Of a stretch of 28,842 bases of DNA, positions 18,801 through 28,842 are shown in pieces. The translations under genes and the position numbers were made by a program. The stretch's first letter is position 1, and every line of letters begins with the position of its first letter. The notes below the pieces were generated by a model. It worked only from the letters and a program-made list of their open reading frames with translations. It was not told where the DNA came from and did not search any database. Source of the stretch: Larix sibirica (lineage: Eukaryota; Streptophyta; Pinopsida; Pinales; Pinaceae); NCBI GenBank assembly GCA_004151065.3, contig NWUY0300050545.1, positions 22,192 through 51,033 on the forward strand. Direction: 5' to 3'.

Positions 18801-19339
18801 TTGCTATTCTCTCTGCAACATGTTTGTGTGTGTATCCATTTATACTTCTGCTTTCACTTATTTCTCTAGGATATTGGGCCAAATCTTGAACATTACTATA
18901 GTTATGGAGATTTCTAGCATGAGGATTAGGCATTGTTCTCCTCTAAGTGAATTTAAGTACCTACAAAAGAAGGTTTAGCATTGTCCCCATTGATGTGATG
19001 TTTCAAACATGGTCCATACTTACAATTACACTTGGAAATATTCACCTCACCCAATTTCATGTACATGTGTTGATAGGAGGGGTTAAATCCCTGAGAAGAG
19101 TTTGAAATGGAAGATTTGTGCTCTCCTTAGACATAGATTTTTTTCAGGGGAAGGGATTTTGTAACATAAGAGGTGGGAATTTAGGAGCCTAATTCAGTTG
19201 GTTTTGAAGATTAGACAACATGTTAGCCTTGAGAATCCTAATTCAACTAGTTTTGAAAATTACACAAAGTTGTAAGATTAGGAAATCATGGTATATTGAC
19301 GTGTTATCTTGCATATGGCCTGTTGAAATATTTTCTAGG
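18801..19339. other. No clear feature
   Basis: Non-coding sequence between the plus-strand gypsy relic and the minus-strand gag relic. A minus-strand stretch near 18,980-18,860 could belong to the latter but has no diagnostic motif. Confidence 0.3.
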
Positions 19340-20470
19340 CTGTTCCATCAATGTCTATGCAGTTGTGTTGGGTTACCTTGATTTTGATTAACATTGGGGT
19401 TACCCCCAATATTATTCATATTATTTTCGACATTCCCCACTTTCCCTTAGTTCTCGTTATTATTATTTTTCTTTTTATTCTTCTTCTTCCCTTTGTTTTG
19501 TTGTTGATTATCGTTCTAAGTTTTATTTTGTTGTTGGAACATTTTTTTTACCAAATAGTGATGGAAAATGTTGGACCAATATAACATTCGATGGAGGAAG
19601 AGGGTTAGGTTTAAGTTATTTCCCTTGATGGGGATGATATGCTAGTGGATCATGTTGGGCATAAGGAATAGGTGGAGCAGAAGTTGGAGATTCTCAATAT
19701 GGATGTTTTTTACCTCCTAATTAGCTAGGGCTATTAGACAAAGCAAGATGACAAAATTAGTTGTTAGTATAGGCCATAAGTGTCTAACTAAATTCCACTG
19801 ACTAGTGATATTGACCTAAAATAGGTAGAGGAATGAACCTACTTGATGAAGAGACATTCAATATGACAATACATAAGTAACTGCACTGATAGTACACTAA
19901 GTCTAGCTCTGAAAATCACAAAATGGTTTCGTCCTTGGTAAAAGGCCATTGAATGACAACATATTTAGCAATTGAAGCAAGAAGAGACCTCACAAGCTAA
20001 TATCATATGAGATTGGGATCTAACAAAATCTTATAGAAACTAAGTCAATGCTTCCATTCTGAAATATTATCTATTATGTGAGTAAAGGTAGATTTATTGA
20101 AATTAGTCAATAGGTCAACACCATTTTTATTGTGAACCAATAGTTGAAAGTGCTTTAAGAACTTAGTAGTTATCCATAAAGGTAGAATATGTACTAGATT
20201 GAGGTAAATATAACATAAGGTTTCCACACCATCCAAAGTACATTGGAAAAGAATAAGTCAATCACTATCATTAATTGGAAGAGCACCATATATGAAAGGT
20301 TCTAATATGATTTCTTGGGTCTTCTCCAACTTTACCTTCGAACTTGGGATTATCTAAAGGAGTCTTGATGGGAATAGGTGTCCAAGTGGAATTATAAAAA
20401 ATGATGCCCTAGTAAACTTGGATAAGTTTGGCAAGTTCAATGTCACCACAATCGGTAATGTTGGTTTTTA
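19340..20470 (-). pseudogene. Ty3/gypsy gag relic
   Basis: On the minus strand, from 20,470 downward: IELAKL, FYNSTWTPIP, NPKFEGKVGEDPRNHIRTFH (about 20,356-20,297), WCSSN, LFQCTLDGVETLCYIYL, HFQLLVHNKNGVDLLTNF, THIIDNISEWKH (ends about 20,048), then LVRSLLASIAKYV and ELDLVYYQ. This is the order of plant gypsy gag domains (PKFEGKPGEDP...WCSSN...LFQRTL...HFQ...THI.D.I.EW). Below about 19,540 it becomes a low-complexity Gln/Asn/Lys tail. Stops and frameshifts disable it. Protease and polymerase of this element are not seen at lower coordinates. Confidence 0.6.
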
Positions 20471-23400
20471 ATCACCCCAACAATGGAAGGGGAGGTGGAG
20501 GGTTGTTTTAATGGATGTTTTGATTTCCGGTAAAATTATTCTATCTCAAAGCATCCCATTTGGAAGGCATCACACTAGAAAGTTTTCTTGACATGGTGGA
20601 TGAGTTTTATGTTTAGGAGATAATTATCCAAATAAAGGTGGTTTCCCTAAAAGCATTTGGGAACTTATAAGATTTGAATTATCCAATGTGTTAGTGAATT
20701 TATTAAATTAGAAAAATTCAATTTATCTAGTGATTAATCACAATTTTCCTTTCAATATTCCAAAAGAACAACTTTTTAAATAGAAAAATCAAAGAAACAC
20801 TAGTATCAAATTCCATGCAAACCAATGGGAAAAAAGGCTTTCCAATGTGCATCCTCCACATCATGATTAAACTCAATGGAGGAAGTTTACACAAATGAAG
20901 GTCAAAAGACATCTACATTGGCATCTATAATGCTACAAAATCTAATGATATCTAGTGGAGGTTGATCGAGGATCCCTATTTTGTGCCAAAGTATATTTTG
21001 CAACTAGCCCGCAAGTGAGTACCCTAGGGTGGGAAAAACCTAGGAGGATAGTCACTAAGGTTCTTGTTCACATTGTGTAGTTAGGTAGGGTGAAGTTACT
21101 TTTACCCTACTAGTTGTTTGACATTGATTAGCTTGAAAATTTTGGTGTGGAGTAAGCCGTCGACATTGTGTGAGCATTTCTTAGTTCAATCATATAAAAA
21201 TGGGAGAGTATTGTAAAGTCCCCACTCCACAAGGTTTCCCTTCAATTGTACATCCCCTTTCAAGAAATAGATAGACATATTCTCAATTCCAGACAATATT
21301 AAAAGGACTTGAACCCGATTAATTAATTCTATGTTACAATGTTTGATAGCCTTTGAAAGTGAGAACCACTTTCCTAACCAAAAGTCAAGGTCCTCCTAAA
21401 TGTTGGTATAACATAAAGAATACATCTTAGGTTATTTTAACATGTTAAATGTTTGATTTTAGAGCCAAGAGCAATGAAATGGCATGGTCTTGTGTTCTCC
21501 ACGCTCTCTCATGAACTTGATGGCATACAAAGGTCATATAACGACAATAATGAAGAATTTTTTGATGAGTGTAGGCATGTTTTGTGTGTTGATGGATTTG
21601 CAAGAAAATAATTCTTAGAAAAAAAGTACTTGGAAATAAAAAATTCTCTCTCTTTCTTTTGAATCACTATTGCAGGAATAAACTCAACTAGCAAGCATAA
21701 ACAAGAAAAATGGCATTACAAGCCTAAAAGTGAAAAGAGGAGTACTTGAATTTTTTGAAGTAAAAAAACCCATAAAGATTGTAGAAAATATCTACAAGTA
21801 GTCTCTTAGAAAAAAATCAGCATCTTTTTAACAAATTTTTAGACCTGAATGAAGGACTGCATGCGTTTACACTAGAAGAGTGAAATCACACCTAATTCTA
21901 AAAAAGAAGCATGAAAGGGAGAATTTGGTAGAAAAAATTAAAATACAAAAAGCATAAATTCCAATAGGTAAGTGGCCTATCAAAAATGTTTTGAAATAGA
22001 CATATTGCAAGAAAACAACAAGAATAACCCTAAAATACCCAACCAATCAACTTAGGATGATATTTTGAAGAGAATCGAATATTCGTTTTTATTTTATCCC
22101 AAACTTGCTCCTTTACGATGTCAAGTCGTAACAATGTTTGGAGAAAACCTAAGTAAAATCTAGAGGTAATGCTCACTGTTACCTTAGTATTGATCTCTCA
22201 TCTCACAATTGGAGAAAACAATGTGCTTAGTGGATGGAAAATCAACACAATACACAAAGTAGTGAGAAAATGAATGATTTGGCCATTGAGCAAAGGGGGA
22301 AATCTAGAAGGAAAAAATGTAAAACTATTAAGGGTTTTAGAAGCAATCAATTACTTGACACCTTATTTGAGAAAGTTAAAGATCCTTGTGCTCAGTAGGA
22401 GAGAAATGAATGCCAATGATCAAGTATTGAGAAAAATAGTTCACACTTTGCTAGCAAGGGGATGCGACAACAAATAAGAAGCTATGTGCTTGGAAGCTTT
22501 TCTTGACTAAAAATTGAAGGATGGTGTTTTATGGTAAGAGACATAATGTGGATTACTAAACACCGAGTAAATATATTCTTTTTCTATTGAGTATAAAGAA
22601 CACTCAATCTTCAAGAACACACAATTCTACTAAGAACATTCACTTATCAACAAATGGAGGAATATGATCGAAGATATGAAGAAGAATGCAGATCACAAAG
22701 CACTAAGCAAATGGATTTTAATCTTTCAAGCAAATGTTAATTGAGACGTTGATAAATAATACAATTCCACACAACCAATCCACTTGTTCCATGTGGGAGA
22801 AATGGGCACGCTCAATGGAGAAATGGTGTTAGAGAAGGTTGGGATGTAGCAACCATCCGATCATATTAGATCAATGTTGCTTATGGAAGTAGGTTAAAAG
22901 GGTGAGAAATGAGAATAAATGGTTTTACCATTGCAAGCATAAAACCTCCTCTAGTGAAGATTAGAGAGATGGAGCCCACAAGAGAATGGTGAGGCAATAT
23001 CATGATTGTGTGATATTTGAGACCGTGTTGCTCATATCAAACAACCTGATTCACAAATTAAGCAGGATGGAATAACCCAAAATCCTAGAAAGATAGTCAT
23101 AGGATTGTATCATGGCCATAACTAGTTATTTCAAAAAATGCGTAGCATGAGCCATTAAGATAAAGGGATAATCATCTTTGACTTTGTCAATATGGTAATG
23201 ATGGAAAGCAAATATTTTAGCAAAAACATAAAGACTATAGAGCCACTTTTTTTCCTGGGAAATATATTCACTCAAATTATTATTGTTTCTTGGGAGGTAT
23301 TGAGTTTATTGAGAGATGATAATCATTGACCAGGTCATGATGATGTTTTTATTCTCATAATCTATTAATTTTTGTGCAATGATCAATTCTGACTATGTGT

Positions 23401-24367
23401 GAGACAAAAATAAGAATAATTGTTCTCTAGGATGATTATAGATATTGGTGATCATCATTGGCCATATCAACAAATCTAAAATCCCTTAATATATTTTAGT
23501 AGGAAATGAAGCTTTTGAAAGGGTTGGATTGAAGGGATCTTTTCCCTAAGAAGGTGCATTGTGTAATATAATTTTAGAGTTATTATGTACTTACAATTAT
23601 GTATTCACATCTTCTCTTCTTTCCTGGAAATTGGATCTGTGATATTGATGTTGAAACCAAACATCTATGGATTAATTTGCTCTATTTTTCATGTGGATCA
23701 TTATCAATCCTATGGGTTTTTGAAAAATATGGGTATAAGTAGTGACTGACTTGTTAGTCCCTTGTTTCTCTTTATATATTTGAAAGACCAGAGTTTATTG
23801 TCATAAAACCTTACTGCCTTGTGTAGCTTTGAGTAATAATAACCTTACATAATTCACATATGGATTATGGTTGTATGAGACATATTCCTTGAACAAAAAC
23901 AATTCTAATTTGGCAATGGTTCATGTAGTGGTTGACTATATTTAATGTGATTCTTTCATATCTAAAATTAGCATGCTGAAATTGTTTTCATTCACTTTCA
24001 ACACCTTGTACATTTACTTGAAACTCCACATCCCAATGGAAAAGCATCAACCTTGTTGATCCCTCCATTTTCTTAAAAGTTGTATCTTTAATTTCTTTAT
24101 TGTAGCTATCTAACCATGTGTAGTAAAATCATAAACTTAATTGGTATTATAAATATCAAATAGGAATATGCCTTGTACAACCAGAAGAACACCAACTATA
24201 AAGTGCGAGAAGTGAGTGAAGTGACATTTGGTAATAGCTATACAGTTTCGCTAGGTTTGATCCAAACACTGTTAGGACTTAACATCATAAAGAAAAAGTT
24301 TTGGCTGACGACAATCACTAGTGGAGTTTCCATTCTATGTACAATCAAAACTAACATAGGGATGAAC
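20471..24367. other. Decayed repeat DNA without identifiable genes
   Basis: Short open frames only (for example minus 20,912-20,727, plus 22,274-22,477 and plus 24,173-24,373), none with a family signature. The minus-strand piece at 20.9-20.7 kb lies upstream of the gag relic and might be its leader region. AT-rich composition and lack of codon periodicity suggest old retroelement remains. Confidence 0.35.
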
Positions 24368-24419
24368 AATTAGATATTCAATAGTGGATTGGTAATTAGA
24401 TATTCAATAGTGGATTGGT
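24368..24419. repeat. Perfect 26-bp tandem duplication
   Basis: The unit starting AATTAGATATTCAATAGTGG occurs twice head to tail with no mismatch (24368-24393 and 24394-24419). Identity in otherwise decayed DNA implies a recent slippage-type duplication. Confidence 0.9.
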
Positions 24420-27160
24420 ACATTGGTGTATATACTCAACCTAGTATACCCTTATCAAATGTAAAAGTCTTTCAAAGCACTTGATTTTAAATAAAACTAG
24501 CATTTTAGGGAGGAAAGAGAAGAGAACCCGTGATATTACTTCAAGGTTAAAGAAGTGGTTTCCCTTTTGAGATGGAGGAGAAGGACCTTTAGCCATGATG
24601 GTTTCCAAAAAGAATCTACATAAAATAACTAATGAAAAACCTTTATATTTCCCTATGATAGTGTTGTCCCCTAATTAGTCCCCCCAACCGCTCTCATAGA
24701 GGAGGGAAAATGTTGGGGAATGATGTGTAGGTGCATCTCCCTATGCTACTATATGCCTTTGAGTTGGCTATGGAACCAAAAGGGGGTTACCCTCTACAAT
24801 CCTTAATATTTATTCTATTAACCTTGGGCATATTTTATTGAGGAGGTTGGGTGATGTGTCGTTGTAGTCCCTACAATTTGGGGAAACAAAATATAGATAG
24901 TGGTGCATATAGAATTGAGGGTGGCCGTGGAAAATGATCAACGATTGTTAGTCACATCATAAGTTGGCACACATTAGAGGGGCATCTTAATCATATTTTC
25001 AAAAGTAGAACATAAATGACAAAGGAATAAATATAAGCTTAGGAAGAAGCCAAACACTAATTTCCTAACATCATTAGAAAGAAAACCAAATGCATAAGGG
25101 TATCATAAACCCATTTATTCATTCAATATCATGTGAGATAGAAAATGGAAAGGAAAACAATATGCTCAAGTTTTATGCATCAATCGATGGAATAATTTCC
25201 TTGGTCCTAATTTTCAATAAGAAACTCAACATATTTGTTTGATTACAATAGTGTGTCTAAGGGTGCGGACTAGAAAATATTTGCCTTGAGCTAGGAATTC
25301 CTTTATTACCACCATTACACTAGAAGGGACTGTAAAATATCGGTGTTGGTACTGATTGAATCCCTTTGCACAATATACTACTCAGATAATGCTTATCAAG
25401 AGAAGGAGAATGGTAGAAGAGATAAGGATGGAACCAATGTTGCAGATTTGTCTAAGAAATCAACTGCTCAAAATTTCAACAACATAACAATGCAAAACTC
25501 ATGATGACCGCCCCCTTACTATTCTATTATATCCCCTTCTTCTTATAGAATTCGTTTACAGAGTGAATGATGGCTAAATCCTAGAGTTTTAGAGATGCAT
25601 ATTGGCTAAATCCCCCCATTTTTTAGAGGTTGTTGGGATATCAGGTTGATAATTTAATTCACAACATTGGAGTTAGAGAGGTGATACAAGGAGGCAACCA
25701 TAAATTATTACTCACTTAATTCTATCTCATTATGGATTTAATATTGGTCCTCTTGAGTAATGAGTTGGTGGTCTCAACCATCCTAATGGTTGTTGAGAGT
25801 GGTAGCTGGTTAAACACAATGGAATCAATTACTTGGGATTCCCTTCTACCAAAGGTTTCAAATCCTTGATTGGTTTTTATGGTAGAATCATTGGATGATT
25901 AGCATTATAAGTGGTAATTTGGACATTGGTAGTGTGGCTTGAGCATATTTATATTTCTCAAAACCATTTTGTCTTTGCAAAATAATCGTGACCTTTTGAA
26001 ATTAACAATGGATGTCTCTCCATCGACATATTGTCTCTAACCACTTTATCATTGATATTGAGATATGTGGAGCTTTTATTTGTCGATGAAAGGTCTTGGA
26101 AATTTTTTCATTGAATCCCTTTATCAATCTTTGGACATGGACACTTGGTATATTTGTATTGGTTATAAAGATTCAATGATGCAATCGTTTCAGTGAATGT
26201 GTTATTAGCCATATAGGATTCCCTAGGGGTGGACATTCCATTGATTTAATACTAGCTGTTCATCGGGATTGGAGGGAGAAACCTACACCATTTATCTTTT
26301 TTCCAAGGAAACGTACACCATTGATCTTGCTTGGTAGTCCCATGATTTTACACTAGATGGGTAACCCCTCTCAATCAACTATGGGCCATTGAGGATGATT
26401 GATGGGTGAGATATTGTCCATTCATGGGTTTGGTGGGATTTTTTTTTCTCTTTAATTTCCCAATACCCTCTCAAGAATTCATGGATTGTTGATCACTTAT
26501 GGTGAGGAAGGTATCCACTATTTTTTGCAATGTTATCTTTTTAGGCTCTTGACTAACACAATCACTTAAAATTACCATGAACAATTGATCTATTTATATG
26601 GGTAGAATCGAGCATGTTTATGATGTTTAACACATTTGATCCCCCAATGAAACCAATCATCGTGAGTACACATGAGCCATGGATATACATTGTAGGGGGA
26701 ATCAAGACCATTAGTAGTGCCTTCGTATTTTAGGCCTCCTCTTAACTTGGACCCCTATGAATCAATCACAACCATAAATATACATTGATGGGAGAAACCT
26801 TATCCCTTCATGATTCCATAACACTCTTAAGATTCTAATGGCCCATATGTACATGGATTCATATGGACCATTAATCTTTCCCCCATGGTGGTGAGCTGAG
26901 CCATTGATATATGCGTGCACAAAATTCTTACTTTCCACATATAGTTCGTGGAAGTTAGTGTTCATTGGGGGACTTTTTGAGGGGATTTCACCTTTACTCA
27001 AAGGAATTCCATCAAAGATAGGAATCATAAATGTTGGCGGGCTTGATAAAGCTTGGTGGATCCTTCTTAGAAAATTTTTGGATTAAGGGAGTCAAGAGTT
27101 TTGATGGTAAAGGTAATGCACATGGCCTGTCATGAAAATGAAAATTGAGGGTTGACCTTA
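24420..27160. other. No identifiable genes
   Basis: AT-rich non-coding sequence. A minus frame at 27,028-26,762 is open for 88 codons but has no recognisable motif and low-complexity context. Nothing else can be supported. Confidence 0.35.
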
Positions 27161-27169
27161 GAGATATAA

Positions 27170-27320
27170 GCTGGGGCTTGAAATTCATAACTTTTGGTAG
27201 GGGTGTCCTAGATGGACACCATCAACTCCTATTGTGGGATGGCTCCTACCTGCGAGGTGCAAAGAACTAGACTCTATGGTTAGAAACCAGTGCCTCAATC
27301 CACTAGGATATGGACTCAAA
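27170..27320 (-). mobile_element. Probable tRNA-derived SINE
   Basis: On the minus strand the head reads GAGTCCATATCCTAGTGG; TATCCTAGTGG (27310-27300) fits a pol III A box. A decayed B box GGTAGGAGCC (27250-27241), against GGTTCGANTCC, follows. Between them CTGGTTTCTAACCA can form an anticodon-arm-like hairpin. The A-to-B spacing of about 70 nt is longer than in a standard tRNA. Downstream text (GTGTCCATCTAGGACACC, itself an imperfect palindrome) looks like a SINE body. A functional tRNA is excluded by the broken B box and lack of closed arms. Confidence 0.4.
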
Positions 27321-28201
27321 ATAACATTGGTCTATGTAGTAAACAAATAAGCGATGGAGTTAAGCCTATATTCTTTTCAAGTTTTAACTTTTAGGAAAAC
27401 ACAAGATCTTACTGAAACATGATAGAAAACAAAAGTATATGCTACAAGGGCTAAAAGAAAAGTCTTGGAAATTGATTGATAAAGTGGGAAAACCAACCTA
27501 ACTAGCCAATGACAGTGACAATGTAACCATGCATGCACCTTGATAAGACTATGAGACCCATGCATGAATACCTTTGGTTGGGTTGTGGGTGGCATTGGGG
27601 TTTGGCATGCAGGAAGACAAGACATGACCTCCATGTTGATTGTAGCATGTTCTCAAGAGGGGTAGACACTGCTTGGGAAAAAACTAGACCTAGAAAAAGA
27701 TTGGGAAAAATTAACAACATATGGACAAGGGTGTAAATAGAGGCAAGAAGTGAATAAATTAGCCATTTACAAGCATTTATTTGCTGCTATGTTTTGTAGA
27801 AAGTCTCCTTTTTCTAGGTTCCAATTGCATCCTCATAAAAAAATACTTCCTCCTGGATTTTGGACTTGGAAGTAAGTGTATAAAATAATTCATATTTACT
27901 CTTGAATACCAAATATGCACTTTTAATTGGCTATTAAGATATGAAATACACATTTTATTATCACTGTCACAAGCATTTTCAATGCTACCATCAAATTCCA
28001 ACCTAAGATATTATGGTTCTTGTGGAGTTTGTGCCTCAATTTGTACCTCATCCTTAGCTTTAGATTCATTGTAACATTATTCTTTACTATCATACATGCC
28101 TTCTTATTCTTTACTATTATAGCTACCTAGGAAATACCCATGCTCAAGAGTCAAGTTAAATGTCTACCTTATTCACCGTTACGCCAGATATTCATAAGAA
28201 A
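27321..28201. other. No identifiable genes
   Basis: Non-coding sequence with CATGCATG-type short palindromes near 27,527 and 27,559. Open frames on both strands at 27.4-27.7 kb overlap one another and lack any family signature. Confidence 0.3.
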
Positions 28202-28402
28202 TCATCCATCATCACACTCAATATCAAATACATACAAATTCTCTTCTTGGATGGTACATATGCCACTTTCTTCATTTGTTTCAAAACCCAATTCCAATGA
28301 ATGCGAAATACACCCTTCAATGATAACATCATTGATCAAAAGAGGAATATGTTTATCCAGTGATTCACCATGTTCATATTTGTGTTGGGACTCGCTATCT
28401 TC
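28202..28402 (-). pseudogene. Unidentified coding relic
   Basis: A minus-strand frame is open for 66 codons between stops and has coding-like, acidic composition: SQHKYEHGESLDKHIPLL, then EGCISHSLELGFETNEESG and YVFDIECDDG. Upstream minus-strand text to about 28,740 (SYASIIEK, RNFIEIRVFLNFGG) may be the same relic with frameshifts. It could be a retroelement spacer or gag piece; I cannot name the family. Confidence 0.25.
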
Positions 28403-28842
28403 TTAAGTTGTATCCTCTAGGTTAAAATCAATATGTAATGAACATTCATTGGTAATATTATCACTTGGAAGGGCATGATGTCTATTAGATAACCCATAAA
28501 ATTCTCTTGGTTTGCATACCCTTTATGCTAACTACTTACATAAGTAAAGAAAGTTGACTAGTCATCATTGATATTGACATGTTCTTCCTCATGGTGATAT
28601 GTTGTCCTACGAATATATTCATCTTGAATGTTCCCTCCAAAATTCAAGAAAACTCTTATTTCAATAAAATTTCTTGTCCCATTATAATGATATTATTTCT
28701 CTATAATGGATGCATAAGATTCCTCTAGAAACTGATTTTGCAATTTTAAGGGAAAATATTATTCTTACTTCTCATCTTCTTGTTGATGCCTCGGGGGTGC
28801 AGGGTAAGTGCAAGGTGCTGGAATGGGTCCAAGGCTCCCAAC

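Noticed and set aside
19351-19584. 77-codon very hydrophobic plus frame resembling a membrane protein
   Set aside because: Its complement is the Gln/Asn/Lys-rich tail of the gag relic, so the Ile/Leu/Phe run is an antisense artefact.
27241-27310. Functional tRNA gene
   Set aside because: The B box is broken, the spacing is too long and the acceptor stem does not close; SINE origin fits better.

Overview
The window looks like nuclear DNA of a large, repeat-rich plant genome, most probably a conifer. The grounds are AT-rich sequence, short phase-consistent GT-AG introns next to one 5-kb intron, an NLR immune-receptor gene, and many stop-riddled Ty3/gypsy and Ty1/copia relics. Taxonomy is inference. 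No bacterial, organellar, CRISPR or rRNA features were seen.

The main content is one intact minus-strand gene, about 13,266 down to 982. I rebuilt it as 13 exons (5,835 nt, 1,944 residues) with every junction in phase and no internal stop. In protein order it encodes: a Cys-rich N-terminus; an alpha-helical bundle module (HeLo/RPW8-like by inference); an NB-ARC nucleotide-binding switch; about a dozen 24-residue leucine-rich repeats; a long region resembling the middle and C-terminal parts of sieve element occlusion (SEO) phloem proteins; and a second, diverged copy of the N-terminal helical module with the same exon phases. A helical-NLR-SEO-helical layout is not one I can name from the literature, and it is the candidate novel system here: possibly an NLR carrying an SEO-like integrated domain between two putative membrane-acting bundles.

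Intron 3 (12,337-7,327) holds an LTR element of about 4.5 kb on the opposite strand, with two direct-repeat ends, a primer-binding site and two tandem internal units of about 690 bp. A gag-only Ty1/copia relic is nested inside it and flanked by a 7-bp repeat. Upstream of the gene (13.27-13.86 kb) lie stacked short tandem duplications and a strong GC-rich hairpin.

From 14.6 to 18.1 kb two plus-strand Ty3/gypsy relics lie end to end: an integrase tail of one lineage, then reverse transcriptase, RNase H and integrase of another. A minus-strand gypsy gag relic follows (19.3-20.5 kb). The rest, to 28.8 kb, is mostly featureless decayed repeat DNA, with a perfect 26-bp tandem pair (24.4 kb), a probable tRNA-derived SINE (27.2-27.3 kb) and a weak coding relic at 28.2-28.4 kb.
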